Shown one piece after another: positions 9,277 to 17,831 of a DNA stretch of 64,000 bases. Within the stretch, counting starts at the first letter, position 1, and each line of letters starts with the position of its first letter. The notes under the pieces were generated by a model. It saw only the letters and a program-made list of their open reading frames with translations. It did no database searches and was not told the DNA's origin. This stretch comes from Hyphomonas chukchiensis (GTDB lineage Bacteria; Pseudomonadota; Alphaproteobacteria; Caulobacterales; Hyphomonadaceae). The position numbers and the translations under genes are program-made. The stretch is from positions 30,032-94,031 of the forward strand of contig NZ_AWFG01000012.1 of assembly GCF_000682695.1 (NCBI RefSeq). The letters run 5' to 3'.

Positions 9277-10350
9277 CTAAGCCGCCGGCATGCTGACGGC
9301 GCGGCCGGCCTGACGCACGACATCGGCGTGCGGGCAGCCCGATGCGCCCGTCGGACACAGCCGGCTCCCGGCACACGACCGGATCGTATCATTCATGTCG
9401 AGCGCGGCCATGGTTTCGCCCGCCAGTGTCCGGATAAAGCCCGGATGCGTGCCGAGCGCTTCCACGCGCGTATAGCTTGCAGCGCCATGCTGCTCGGCCA
9501 GCAATTTGTATTCCTCGCCAAGTTCGACCAGCGTTTCGATATGCTCTGACACGAATGCAATCGGTGCGATCAATATGTTGCGCTTCTCTTTCGATGTCCG
9601 TTCGACTTCCAGATCCGTCGACGGCCCGATCCATTTGAGCGGCCCGACACGTGATTGGTAACACCCAACAACTTCCCAATCCTGCGGCACGCGCGCGGCA
9701 ATCATCGCGACCAGCGTTTCACATTGCCACTGGTAGGGGTCGCCCGCCTCGACAATCTTTTCCGGCAAGCCATGCGCCGAGAGCAGCAGCGATACGTTTT
9801 CCGGGCGCCCGGCCTGATCGAAAGCGGCCATGATCTGATCGACATGCGCGGCGATAAAGCTTTCCTCGAACGGATAGCAACACACTGTCCGGGTCGGTCC
9901 GGCATAATGCTTCTTCCATTCCTTCAGCGACGATCCCGTCGTTGTCGTCGAGAATTGCGGATAGAGCGGCAGCAGCACAACTTCATCAGCGCCCCAGTCT
10001 TTCACCTGGCGGGCAACATCCCGGGTGAAAGGATGCCAGTAGCGCATCGCAATGAAGGTTCTCACTTCATCGCCGGGCAACGACGCCGCGAGTTCGATCT
10101 GCAGCGCTTCGGCCTGTTTCTCGGTTTCCGGCAGCAGGGGCGAACCACCGCCCGCCCCCATCATCGCGTAATTCTTCTTCGCAGAGGGCGCCCGCGTCTT
10201 GGAAATGAAACGGGCCAGTGCCCAGCGGATCGGCAAAGGCGCCTGAATGATCGCCGGGTCGTCAAACAGGTTGCGCAGGAAGGGTTGCACCGAGTCCGGC
10301 CCGTCAGGCCCACCCAGGTTGAACAGCACAACAGCAATCTTGCGACCCAT
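9277..10350 (-). CDS. hemH: Ferrochelatase
   Basis: 357 residues. The N-terminus AVVLFNLGGPDGPDSVQPFL is the ferrochelatase start; LLSAHGLPEKIVEAGDPY carries the catalytic histidine region and DWEVVGCYQSRVGP follows. It inserts iron into protoporphyrin IX. The C-terminal region has a cysteine cluster (CAGSRLCPTGASGC) and another cysteine in WQCETL, compatible with the [2Fe-2S] cluster known in Caulobacter ferrochelatase. It lies 6 bases downstream of hemE. Confidence 0.95.
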   Translation of the reverse strand: MGRKIAVVLFNLGGPDGPDSVQPFLRNLFDDPAIIQAPLPIRWALARFISKTRAPSAKKNYAMMGAGGGSPLLPETEKQAEALQIELAASLPGDEVRTFIAMRYWHPFTRDVARQVKDWGADEVVLLPLYPQFSTTTTGSSLKEWKKHYAGPTRTVCCYPFEESFIAAHVDQIMAAFDQAGRPENVSLLLSAHGLPEKIVEAGDPYQWQCETLVAMIAARVPQDWEVVGCYQSRVGPLKWIGPSTDLEVERTSKEKRNILIAPIAFVSEHIETLVELGEEYKLLAEQHGAASYTRVEALGTHPGFIRTLAGETMAALDMNDTIRSCAGSRLCPTGASGCPHADVVRQAGRAVSMPAA

Positions 10351-10356
10351 GATCGG

Positions 10357-11412
10357 TCAGCCTTCCCGAATGATTTTCAGGACGCGCTCCACGTTCCCGA
10401 TAGGTGTTTCCGGCCGGATACCATGGCCGAGGTTAAAGATATGGGGGCGCCCGGAATAAGCTTCCACAAGTTCGCGGACGCGTGCGTCCATACGCGCACC
10501 CCCTTCGATCAGCAGCAACGGGTCCAGATGGCCCTGCACAGGCATGCCGGCGACGATTTCAGCATTCACGAAAGACGGCACAGCGGCCGTATCGAGGCCG
10601 ATCGCGGTCACACCTGTCACACGGGCATATTCTGGCAGCATCGCCGCTGCGCCACGCGGGAAACCGATAATCGGCACGGTCACGCCCATCCCGCGCAACA
10701 GCGTCACGAGTTTCTTCGTCGGCGCGATGATCACTTCGCGGAAAATATTGTCCGGCAATCCCTCGGCCCAGCTGTCGAACAGCATCAGGGCGTCCGCGCC
10801 CGCTTCCACCTGTTTCAGGAGGTAATGGGCGGTCGCTTCAATCACATGGTCCATGACGGCGGCCAGCTCATCCGGCCTGCCATGCGCCCAGCGCCAGGCG
10901 AGCGACTTGTCCGTCTTGCCGCGCCCTTCGATGGCATAAAGGCTGACCGTCCAGGGCGAACCGGCAAAACCGATGAGGGCAGTTTCAGCCGAGAGCTCAG
11001 CCTTCACACGCGAGACTGTTTCATAGACAGGCGCCAACCGGTCAGCCGCCTTCTTCGCAGGCACCTTGCCGAGGTCAGCGGCGGAATCGATCTGCTGCAC
11101 CAGAGGGCCAACGCCCTTCTCGAACTCGACACCCAGGCTCATCGCATCAAGTATCAGCAGGATATCAGCAAAAAGGATTGCTGCGTCCATGCCATAGCGG
11201 CGAACAGGCTGAAGCGTCGCTTCGGTTGCCATGGAAGGTGTGTAGCAAAAATCGAGAAAGTCTTTGGCCCGTGATCTCAACTCGAGATATTCTGGCAGGT
11301 GACGCCCGGCTTGCCGCATCATCCATACTGGAGGCACCTTGGCAGCTTCTCCGCCGAGAACCGATATCAGTTTTGGTGTGCTCGCTTGCCCCATGACCCT
11401 CAAATCTCTCAT
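10357..11412 (-). CDS. hemE: Uroporphyrinogen decarboxylase
   Basis: 351 residues. The signature PPVWMMRQAGRHLPEY near the N-terminus and the region GFAGSPWTVSLYAIEG are typical of HemE, which decarboxylates uroporphyrinogen III to coproporphyrinogen III. The first ATG (11412) has a poorly spaced Shine-Dalgarno; the ATG at 11394, with GAGG just upstream, is an alternative. Its 5' end borders the putative chromosome origin. In Caulobacter and Rickettsia oriC is likewise next to hemE. Confidence 0.96.
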   Translation of the reverse strand: MRDLRVMGQASTPKLISVLGGEAAKVPPVWMMRQAGRHLPEYLELRSRAKDFLDFCYTPSMATEATLQPVRRYGMDAAILFADILLILDAMSLGVEFEKGVGPLVQQIDSAADLGKVPAKKAADRLAPVYETVSRVKAELSAETALIGFAGSPWTVSLYAIEGRGKTDKSLAWRWAHGRPDELAAVMDHVIEATAHYLLKQVEAGADALMLFDSWAEGLPDNIFREVIIAPTKKLVTLLRGMGVTVPIIGFPRGAAAMLPEYARVTGVTAIGLDTAAVPSFVNAEIVAGMPVQGHLDPLLLIEGGARMDARVRELVEAYSGRPHIFNLGHGIRPETPIGNVERVLKIIREG

Positions 11413-11528
11413 CTCTCAAAAGCCCGTCAGGGCGCTTATTATTACTACCCGGTGATATCAGGGGAGAAAGGCCACTCACAGGATTTGTCCAGCAAATTCC
11501 ACATGGGAGTCACAGGGTGTCGCACCCC

Positions 11529-11545
11529 GTTAAGACTTGCTTAAC
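11529..11545. promoter_or_regulatory. CtrA box 1 in oriC
   Basis: GTTAAGACTTGCTTAAC matches the CtrA consensus TTAA-N7-TTAA (11530-11544). It is also a perfect inverted repeat with 6-base arms. CtrA bound at such boxes blocks replication initiation in Caulobacter. Confidence 0.8.
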
Positions 11546-11563
11546 CCTCAATGAACGCGCTGG

Positions 11564-11580
11564 TTAACGACCTCTTAACG
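11564..11580. promoter_or_regulatory. CtrA box 2 in oriC
   Basis: TTAACGACCTCTTAACG has TTAA-N7-TTAA at 11564-11578 as a direct repeat of TTAACG. It lies 19 bases after box 1. Two full boxes within 50 bases, exactly in the hemE-ppsR gap, support CtrA control of initiation. Confidence 0.8.
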
Positions 11581-11641
11581 CCCCTTCTGGAGTCACAGGA
11601 TGGAACATAGGGGGATTCCCCGGGAGTCAGATTCCGCCGCA

Positions 11642-11711
11642 TGTGGATGGATTGTGACTCCCGGTGTGAGGAATCATCTATGCACAGGAACTACACAGGT
11701 CTTGTGAAAAC
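11642..11711. promoter_or_regulatory. DnaA-box-like sequences
   Basis: Three 9-mers resemble TTWTNCACA. CCATCCACA (minus strand, 11642-11650) has two mismatches, CTATGCACA (plus, 11678-11686) one, and GTTTTCACA (minus, 11703-11711) one. None is perfect. They are grouped in 70 bases on the ppsR side of the origin region, which is why I list them. Individually each would be weak. Confidence 0.45.
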
Positions 11712-11738
11712 GCCCGGCCATCGGCAAGAGAGGAAGCC

Positions 11739-12581
11739 ATGACCACACCGCAGCGCCCCAGCATCTATTTCAACGTCCACCTCGTCTCTGACAGTACGGG
11801 CGAAACCCTCAATGCCGTTCAACGGGCCGCGTGTGCGCAGTTCGAGAATGTACAGCCTCTCGAGCACAACTACTACCTCGTCCGGTCCGAACGGCAGCTT
11901 GAGCGCGTGATGCGCGAGATCGAGGCCGCGCCCGGCGTTGTCTGGTACACGATTTCCGATGAAGCCCTGCGAGCGCGCCTGGAATCCTTCTGCCGCGAAC
12001 GCGGCGTCGCGACCCTGCCCGTGCTTGATGCGTCCATCGCCATGCTCGGACGCCACCTCGGTATTTCGGCCAACCACAAGGTTGCCGGCCAGCACGCGCT
12101 CGACCAGGACTATTTCGACCGGATGGAAGCGATCAATTTCACGCTCGCCCATGATGACGGCCAGAATGTCAACGGGCTGATCGGTGCCGACGTGATCCTG
12201 CTCGGCGTCAGCCGCACATCCAAGACACCCACATGCGTCTACCTCGCCAACCGCAAGGTCCGTGCCGGCAACATTCCGCTCGTGCCCGGGGTGGCGCTGC
12301 CGGACTTCATGGAAAAGCTCGGCGAGAAAGGCCCCATGGTTGTCGGCCTCAAGATCAGCGCCGAACGCCTCGTGCAGATCCGCCGCCAGCGCCTCATCTC
12401 CCTGAACCAGGACGAACACACGATCTATGCCGACGAAGACGCGGTGCGTGATGAGGTCACACAGGCCAACCGCCTCTTCCAGCGCAACAAGTGGAAGACG
12501 ATCGATGTCTCCCGCCGGTCTGTGGAAGAAACGGCTGCGGCCATTCTCAACCTCCTGAACGAACGGCGCGGCCAGATATGA
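11739..12581 (+). CDS. ppsR: Pyruvate,phosphate dikinase / PEP synthase regulatory protein (DUF299)
   Basis: 280 residues. The N-terminus FNVHLVSDSTGETLN and the P-loop-like GVSRTSKTPTCVYLANR are the marks of the DUF299 (PSRP) family. These bifunctional ADP-dependent kinase/phosphotransferases inactivate and reactivate pyruvate,phosphate dikinase or PEP synthase. The gene is the origin-flanking RP001-type gene of alphaproteobacteria. It opens a chain of overlapping genes: its stop overlaps maf by 4 bases. Which dikinase it controls cannot be told from the window. Confidence 0.9.
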   Translation: MTTPQRPSIYFNVHLVSDSTGETLNAVQRAACAQFENVQPLEHNYYLVRSERQLERVMREIEAAPGVVWYTISDEALRARLESFCRERGVATLPVLDASIAMLGRHLGISANHKVAGQHALDQDYFDRMEAINFTLAHDDGQNVNGLIGADVILLGVSRTSKTPTCVYLANRKVRAGNIPLVPGVALPDFMEKLGEKGPMVVGLKISAERLVQIRRQRLISLNQDEHTIYADEDAVRDEVTQANRLFQRNKWKTIDVSRRSVEETAAAILNLLNERRGQI

Positions 12582-13174
12582 GTCTTTCCATCACCCTTGC
12601 TTCCGGCAGCGCCAGCCGCCGGGCCCTGCTCGCAGGTGCCGGCATCGACGCCGCCAGCGTGAAGCCGAATGTCGACGAGGACTCGGCCAAGGCTGCGATG
12701 CGCGCTGAAGGCATGTCTGTGCGCGACCAGGCCATGCAGCTTGCCGAACTGAAAGCCGTCAAAGTCTCCAACCGCACCGAAGGCCTCGTCATCGGCGGCG
12801 ACCAGATGCTCTCGCTTGACCGGGAAGCCTTTGACAAGCCGGCCGATCTCGAAGGCGCCCGCGATCATCTGCGCAAGCTCTCCGGCAAGTCGCATACGCT
12901 GGAAACTGCCATCGTCATCTGCGAGAACGGCACGCCCGTCTGGCGCCACCTCGCCCGGCCGAAACTCACGATGCGCCCGCTCAGCGAAGCCTTCATCAAT
13001 GACTATGTCGACCGCGTTGGCGAGCCGCTCCTCTCCACGGTCGGCGCCTACCAGCTCGAAGGCCTCGGCGCACAGCTCTTCACCCAGATCGAGGGCGACT
13101 ATTTCTCGATCCTCGGCCTGCCGCTGCTGCCGCTGCTCGACTACCTGCGCATAAGAGGAGCGCTCGCCACATGA
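12578..13174 (+). CDS. maf: Maf family nucleotide pyrophosphatase
   Basis: 198 residues from the ATG at 12578, inside the ppsR stop. The opening ITLASGSASRRALLAGAG corresponds to the Maf signature, with GLVIGGDQML and a C-terminal half with ALLST-like LLSTVGAYQLEGLG. Maf proteins hydrolyse non-canonical or modified nucleoside triphosphates to monophosphates. The longer open frame beginning at 12491 overlaps ppsR coding sequence and was not used. The stop overlaps aroE by 4 bases. Confidence 0.9.
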   Translation: MSLSITLASGSASRRALLAGAGIDAASVKPNVDEDSAKAAMRAEGMSVRDQAMQLAELKAVKVSNRTEGLVIGGDQMLSLDREAFDKPADLEGARDHLRKLSGKSHTLETAIVICENGTPVWRHLARPKLTMRPLSEAFINDYVDRVGEPLLSTVGAYQLEGLGAQLFTQIEGDYFSILGLPLLPLLDYLRIRGALAT

Positions 13175-13983
13175 CCCAGCTCTACGGCGTCATCGGCGAC
13201 CCGATCTCTCATTCGCTCTCGCCGCTTATCCACAATGCCTGGCTGCGCGAGCACGGCATCGACGCGACCTATGAGGCGATGCAGGTGCCGGATGGCGAAC
13301 TGGAATCGGCCCTTGCAACCCTTACGCGGCAGGGCGCCCGCGGCCTCAACATCACCCTGCCCCACAAGCACACGGCGCTCGCGCTCGCCGAAGAGGCAGG
13401 CGACCTCGCCCGCCGCATCGGCGCAGCCAACACACTGATCCGCACAGATAGCGGCTGGCGCGCCGAGAATACCGATGCGCCCGGCTTCCTCCATACGCTC
13501 GATCAGGCGGGCATCGATGTGGCCGGCAAGAATGTGCTCCTGCTTGGCGCCGGCGGCTCTGCCCGCGCCCTCGCCTTCGTGCTGACAGACATGCGCGCCA
13601 AGCTGACCATCAGTAACCGGACGGTATCGCGTGCAGAAGCCATCGCTGACGACCTGGTCGAAAGGCCGGACGTCTGCTCGCTTGAAGACGGCATGAACCG
13701 TCTGTCAACGGCAGAAATCGTCATCAACACATTGAGCCTCGGTCATTCCGGACAATCGCTGGATCTGCCAGCCGGTCTTGGGCGCACCTTCTATGATATC
13801 AGCTATGGCGCCGCTGCCAGCAAAACCCTATCCGCGGCCGCCGCGCAGGACTGGACCCCGATGGATGGTCTCGGCATGCTGGTCGCCCAGGCGGCATTCG
13901 CCTTCGAGCACTGGTTCGGCATCGTGCCTGATATCGAGGCAGCCGAGCGCAAATGCCGAAAGGTCGTGGAGGCCACGTCATGA
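13171..13983 (+). CDS. aroE: Shikimate dehydrogenase
   Basis: 270 residues. The shikimate-binding [10 protein letters not shown] is at residues 14-23, LNITLPHK contains the catalytic lysine, NTD (in AENTDAPGF) the partner aspartate, and [11 protein letters not shown] the NADP-binding loop. It reduces 3-dehydroshikimate in aromatic amino acid synthesis. It overlaps maf and coaE by 4 bases each. Confidence 0.95.
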   Translation: MTQLYGVIGDPISHSLSPLIHNAWLREHGIDATYEAMQVPDGELESALATLTRQGARGLNITLPHKHTALALAEEAGDLARRIGAANTLIRTDSGWRAENTDAPGFLHTLDQAGIDVAGKNVLLLGAGGSARALAFVLTDMRAKLTISNRTVSRAEAIADDLVERPDVCSLEDGMNRLSTAEIVINTLSLGHSGQSLDLPAGLGRTFYDISYGAAASKTLSAAAAQDWTPMDGLGMLVAQAAFAFEHWFGIVPDIEAAERKCRKVVEATS

Positions 13984-14588
13984 TAATCCTTGGACTGACC
14001 GGATCCATCGGCATGGGAAAATCCGCCACGGCCCAGCTCTTCCGCGATGAGGGCGTGCCCGTCTATGATGCCGATGCGGCCGTACACGAACTTTACGGCA
14101 AGGGCGGCGCGGCGGTGGCGCCTGTCGAGGCGGCCTTCCCGGGCGTTGCCGTCGATGGCGCGATCGACCGCCTGCGCCTGCGCGAGCGCGTGCTCAATGA
14201 TGCCGAGGCCATGAAGCGCCTCGAATCCATCGTCCATCCGCTCGCGGGCAAGGCCCAGCATGATTTCCGCCAGGAGGCGCGCGAAGCTGGCGCCCCCTTC
14301 GTCGTCATCGACATCCCCCTGCTCTACGAAACGGGCGGCTGGCAGCTCTGCGACTATGTCGTCGTGGTTAGCGCCCCGGCAGATGTCCAGCGCGAGCGCG
14401 TCCTTTCGCGCCCCGACATGACGCCGGAAACTTTCGTATCCATCCTCGCACGCCAGGTGCCCGATGCCGAAAAGCGCGCCCGGGCTGACTTTGTGATCTC
14501 CACGGGACATGGTTTCGAGTTTGCGCGCGACCATGTCCGGGCCATAATCGCCCTGATGAATCGCAAGGAAGAGGAAGCCCGTTCATGA
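13980..14588 (+). CDS. coaE: Dephospho-CoA kinase
   Basis: 202 residues from the ATG at 13980, which overlaps the aroE stop. The P-loop [11 protein letters not shown] begins at residue 4; [11 protein letters not shown] and [10 protein letters not shown] are further family motifs. It phosphorylates dephospho-CoA, the last step of coenzyme A synthesis. The open frame extends nine codons upstream into aroE, but ATGA coupling, as in the rest of this cluster, favours the shorter start. Confidence 0.95.
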   Translation: MIILGLTGSIGMGKSATAQLFRDEGVPVYDADAAVHELYGKGGAAVAPVEAAFPGVAVDGAIDRLRLRERVLNDAEAMKRLESIVHPLAGKAQHDFRQEAREAGAPFVVIDIPLLYETGGWQLCDYVVVVSAPADVQRERVLSRPDMTPETFVSILARQVPDAEKRARADFVISTGHGFEFARDHVRAIIALMNRKEEEARS

Positions 14589-15283
14589 CCACACTCATCC
14601 GCGAGATCGCTTTCGATACGGAAACCACCGGCCTCAATCCGAACGATGGCGACCGCGTCATCGAGATGGGCGCCGTCGAGATGATCAACCACATTCCGAC
14701 CGGCAAGACATTCCACACACGCATCAATCCGCGCCGCTCCGTTTCCGAGGCGACCATCCGCATCACGGGCCTGACTGACGATCATCTCAAGGATGCGCCC
14801 TTCTTCGAGGAAGAGCATGTCGTCGGCGCCTTCCTGGAATTTGTCGGTGACGCAACGCTCGTCGCCCACAATGCGGGTTTCGACCGGGGCTTCCTCAACA
14901 TGGAACTCGCGCTCTGCGGGCGAGACCCGATCCCCGATGATCGCTGGCTCGATACGGCCGCCCTTGCCCGCAAGAAATATCCCGGCGCCCCGGCCAGTCT
15001 TGATGCGCTCTGCAAACGCTTCGACATCTCGCTTGAAAGCCGCACGCTGCACGGCGCCCTGCTCGACAGCCAGCTCCTCGCCAGCGTCTATCTGGAACTG
15101 CTGGGCGGCCGCGCGCGCGCCTTTTCCTTCGATACACCGGACACAGAACTGCAGGCCGGCGAACGCCGCACGGCCCGCCAGCGGCCCCACAAGCTGCCAT
15201 CCCTGCTGACAGAATCAGAGAAGGCCGCTCACGCGGCCTTCATCGAGACGCTCGGTCCCGACTGTCTGTGGAAACAGGCCTGA
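14585..15283 (+). CDS. dnaQ: DNA polymerase III subunit epsilon
   Basis: 232 residues. Exo I FDTETTG lies near residue 9, Exo II is in [12 protein letters not shown], and Exo III is the HGALLD...D type ([17 protein letters not shown]), so all DEDDh catalytic residues are visible. It is the proofreading 3'-5' exonuclease of the replicative polymerase. It overlaps coaE by 4 bases and closes the maf-aroE-coaE-dnaQ run. Convergent secB ends 3 bases away. Confidence 0.95.
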   Translation: MTTLIREIAFDTETTGLNPNDGDRVIEMGAVEMINHIPTGKTFHTRINPRRSVSEATIRITGLTDDHLKDAPFFEEEHVVGAFLEFVGDATLVAHNAGFDRGFLNMELALCGRDPIPDDRWLDTAALARKKYPGAPASLDALCKRFDISLESRTLHGALLDSQLLASVYLELLGGRARAFSFDTPDTELQAGERRTARQRPHKLPSLLTESEKAAHAAFIETLGPDCLWKQA

Positions 15284-15286
15284 GGC

Positions 15287-15790
15287 CTATTGCTGGGTCG
15301 GGGTTCCGGCCGCATTGGCGCGGCGCACCTGCGCCTGGTACAACGCCACGAAGTCGACCGGGTCGATCAGCAGCGGCGGGAAGCCACCTTCGCGTGTGAT
15401 TTCTGCAATGATGCGGCGGGCAAACGGGAACAGAAGGCGTGGCGCTTCGATCAGCAGCATCGGCTCCAATTGTTCCTGCGCAACATTCTGCAGCTGGAAC
15501 AGGCCCGCATAGTCCAGTTCGGAAATGAACATCACCTTGCCGTCGGCCAGGGCCTTGGCGGAAAGCTTCAGGGAAACCTCATACAGGCCATTGCCATCCG
15601 CATGCGGCGCCGCGCCGACATCGATGCCCAGATCGATATTGGGCTGTGACTGGACAGGCGCATGCCCCGGGTTTTCGAAAGACAGGTCTTTCACATATTG
15701 TCCCAGAACGCGCATGATGGGCGCTGCGGGCTTCTCGCCATTTGGGTCTTGCGGGGGATTGGGGTTTCCCGGTGCGCTCGTGTCTGTCAT
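15287..15790 (-). CDS. secB: Protein-export chaperone SecB
   Basis: 167 residues from the ATG at 15790; 13 further upstream codons are open but unlike the family. MRVLGQYVKDLSFENP is the classic SecB opening, followed by the beta-rich core and a C-terminal helix (PLLIDPVDFVALYQAQ). The tetrameric chaperone keeps precursors unfolded and hands them to SecA. It is divergent from the Tim44-like gene across 133 bases, an arrangement common in alphaproteobacteria. Confidence 0.95.
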   Translation of the reverse strand: MTDTSAPGNPNPPQDPNGEKPAAPIMRVLGQYVKDLSFENPGHAPVQSQPNIDLGIDVGAAPHADGNGLYEVSLKLSAKALADGKVMFISELDYAGLFQLQNVAQEQLEPMLLIEAPRLLFPFARRIIAEITREGGFPPLLIDPVDFVALYQAQVRRANAAGTPTQQ

Positions 15791-15923
15791 GATGTTTCCT
15801 CTACCTGGATCGCACCGCGCGCCTAGCATGCGCCCTCCAAAGGCGCAACGTTCACTGGCGTTTGTGGCCGCGCGTGCCTATCTAGGGATAAGAGGCCGGA
15901 TACTTGAAGGAATTCCATAAGAC

Positions 15924-16541
15924 ATGTTCGACCCAGTGATCGAGGTTTTAGTTCTGGCGGCCGTCGCGCTGATTGTCCTGTCGCGCCTGTACATGGCGCT
16001 CGGGCGGGGCGGTAATGACCGGCCCGTGCAGCGCCCATCCGCTTCGCCCGCGCCTTCCGAGACCAATGTGGCGGAGCTCGCCGAGCGTCGCGAACGGCGT
16101 GTCAGTGACGAGCGCCCCATCTTCACCGGGCCTGCTGCTGGCGGCCTGGAAGACATCTACAATGCGGATAACAGCTTTACCGTGTCCGGCTTCATGCAGG
16201 GCGCCAAGATGGCCTACACCATGATCGTCGGCGCTTTCGCCAAGGGCGACCGTGCCGCGCTGCGCCCGCTTCTGGACGATGATGTCTATGAGGCCTGGGA
16301 TGCCGCCATCACGGCCCGCCAGACAAGCGGCGAAAAGACGTTCGAACTCTTGCGCATCAAGCGGGCCGAGATCGAAAGTGCGGAGCTCGATGGCGATACC
16401 GCCCGCGTGGTTGTGCGCTATGAGGCCGAGCTGGGCGATGGCGAGATCACCCGAACGGCCAAGGAACACTGGACCTTCATGCGCAATGTCCGCGGAACGG
16501 ATCCGAACTGGATCCTTGATGACGTTGATACGGTCGACTGA
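15924..16541 (+). CDS. Tim44-like domain membrane protein
   Basis: 205 residues. One N-terminal membrane helix (residues 5-22) is followed by a short low-complexity linker and a Tim44/TimA-type domain (SFTVSGFMQGAKMAYTMIVGAFAKGD to the C-terminus) of cystatin/NTF2-like fold. Mitochondrial Tim44 tethers the import motor. The role of the bacterial homologues is less clear, though a link with the Sec machinery or the envelope is often suggested. Neighbours are secB (divergent) and mltA (66 bases downstream). Confidence 0.85.
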   Translation: MFDPVIEVLVLAAVALIVLSRLYMALGRGGNDRPVQRPSASPAPSETNVAELAERRERRVSDERPIFTGPAAGGLEDIYNADNSFTVSGFMQGAKMAYTMIVGAFAKGDRAALRPLLDDDVYEAWDAAITARQTSGEKTFELLRIKRAEIESAELDGDTARVVVRYEAELGDGEITRTAKEHWTFMRNVRGTDPNWILDDVDTVD

Positions 16542-16607
16542 TCGCCCTCCAGGCAATTCCTGACAGTTTTGGATGACAGCTGCGCGCAAAGCGGGCCATA
16601 AAAGCCC

Positions 16608-17822
16608 ATGCTTCGCACACTGGCTATTGCTTTCCTGTCGCTCGCGCTTGTCTCGTGCCAGAGCACGCAGGCGCCCCGATCCGCGCCGTCACAGGCGGGG
16701 CCTGTCCTCCTGCCGCCGCCCGGCGTCGCATCCGGGGCCTATGGGGATTTGCCCGGCTGGTCCGGCGTCAGCCTGATGGACAGCGTCCAGGCTTTCCAGC
16801 GCAGCTGTACCAAGCTTCAGGCGCGGCCCAAAAATGCCGAACTCTCCGCAAAGGCCACCTGGGCAGGGCAGGTTGGCGAATGGCTGCCGGCCTGCGCCGC
16901 CATGGCCCGTGTCCGGGACGAGGCCGGCGCCCGCGCCGCCTATCAGAGCCTTTTCACGCCCATCGAGGCCCTTTCGCCTGATGGCAACAGCCGCTTCACC
17001 GGCTATTTCGAACCGACCTATGAAGCGCGCCGTACGCCTGTGCCGCCCTTCACCGAGCCGGTCCCCGCCGTGCCCGCAGATCTCATCCCGAACGGCGCAT
17101 CGCCGCTTCAGCGCCTGCCGGACGGGCGCACCCGCCCTTATCCGTCGCGCGAGGAAATCAGCCGCGCGGGTGTCACGCCCATCGCCTATGCCCATCCGTC
17201 AGATGTCTTCTTCCTGCAAATCCAGGGGTCCGGCCGGCTGACCTTCCCCGACGGGTCCACAACACGGGCCGTGTACGCCGCGCATAACGGGCACAAGTTC
17301 AAGTCCACCGCCAACTGGCTCATCGAAACCGGCCGCATCACGCGCGGGCAGGCCAGCATGCAGGGCATCCGCGCCTGGATGGACCGGGCCGGGCCCGCCG
17401 AGGCCCGCCTCGCGATGAACCAGAACCCGCGCTACGTCTTCTTCCGCGCCGAGCCGGAAGGTGACCCAACCCTCGGCCCGGTTGGCGCGCAGGGGGTCCC
17501 GCTCACGCCGCTCGCCTCGATGGCGGTCGATACCGATATCCAGCCGCTCGGCATGCCCATGTTTGTCGAAACGAGCGCGCCCGGTCTCGGCGGGCATTGG
17601 TCGGGCCTCCTCATCTCGCAGGACACGGGCGGCGCCATCAAGGGGGCCGTGCGCGGTGACCTCTATTTCGGCACGGGCACCGACGCCGGCTCCCGCGCCG
17701 GCACCATGAATGCGCCCGGCCGCCTCTGGGTCCTCTTGCCCCGCGCCGTGGCTGACCGGCTCCTGCGCAACATGATGGTGTCGGAAGCCCCGGGTCTTGG
17801 CGATCCGCCCGCAGCGCCCTAG
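16608..17822 (+). CDS. mltA: Membrane-bound lytic murein transglycosylase A
   Basis: 404 residues. The signal ends in LVSC with Cys17 as lipidation site. FTGYFEPTYEA and VFFLQIQGSGRL are MltA-domain motifs, and the C-terminal 3D domain is seen as SQDTGGAIKGAVRGDLYFGTG with its catalytic aspartate. It cleaves peptidoglycan to 1,6-anhydromuropeptides at the outer-membrane face. The next gene, smr, follows after 9 bases. Confidence 0.95.
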   Translation: MLRTLAIAFLSLALVSCQSTQAPRSAPSQAGPVLLPPPGVASGAYGDLPGWSGVSLMDSVQAFQRSCTKLQARPKNAELSAKATWAGQVGEWLPACAAMARVRDEAGARAAYQSLFTPIEALSPDGNSRFTGYFEPTYEARRTPVPPFTEPVPAVPADLIPNGASPLQRLPDGRTRPYPSREEISRAGVTPIAYAHPSDVFFLQIQGSGRLTFPDGSTTRAVYAAHNGHKFKSTANWLIETGRITRGQASMQGIRAWMDRAGPAEARLAMNQNPRYVFFRAEPEGDPTLGPVGAQGVPLTPLASMAVDTDIQPLGMPMFVETSAPGLGGHWSGLLISQDTGGAIKGAVRGDLYFGTGTDAGSRAGTMNAPGRLWVLLPRAVADRLLRNMMVSEAPGLGDPPAAP

Positions 17823-17831
17823 ACGGGCCCC

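Larger units (their letters stand above)
11505..11662. repeat. GGGAGTCACA repeats in the origin region
   Basis: Four copies of a 10-mer: GGGAGTCACA at 11505-11514, TGGAGTCACA at 11588-11597, GGGAGTCAGA at 11622-11631 and an exact copy on the other strand at 11653-11662. A fifth, related sequence (ACTCACAGGAT, 11474-11484) differs by one base from AGTCACAGGAT at 11591-11601. Each of the four copies contains a GAGTC/GACTC site. They do not match a binding site I can name. Confidence 0.75.
11507..11675. promoter_or_regulatory. Cluster of seven GANTC (CcrM-type) methylation sites
   Basis: GANTC occurs at 11507, 11590, 11614, 11624, 11630, 11656 and 11671 (first bases). Random DNA would give fewer than one in this length. 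GANTC is the target of the cell-cycle methyltransferase CcrM in Caulobacterales and relatives. Methylation state at such a cluster could report replication of the origin. The methyltransferase gene itself is not in the window. Confidence 0.75.
11413..11738. other. oriC: Putative chromosomal replication origin (oriC)
   Basis: This is the only gene-free stretch above 300 bases. It is bounded by divergent hemE (leftward) and ppsR (rightward), the oriC setting described for Caulobacter and Rickettsia. Seen directly: two TTAA-N7-TTAA CtrA-type boxes (11530-11544, 11564-11578), seven GANTC sites between 11507 and 11675 and four GGGAGTCACA-type repeats. There are also three DnaA-box-like 9-mers (11642-11711) and a short AT-richer stretch near 11434-11450. 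Genes point away from it on both sides, and parS-parAB lies about 7-10 kb away. No perfect TTATCCACA is present, so DnaA binding is the weakest part of the case. Confidence 0.85.

Noticed and set aside
9655..11274. 539-codon open frame on the plus strand across hemH/hemE
   Set aside because: It is antisense to two clearly identified genes, with His/Arg-rich shadow composition and no recognisable domain.
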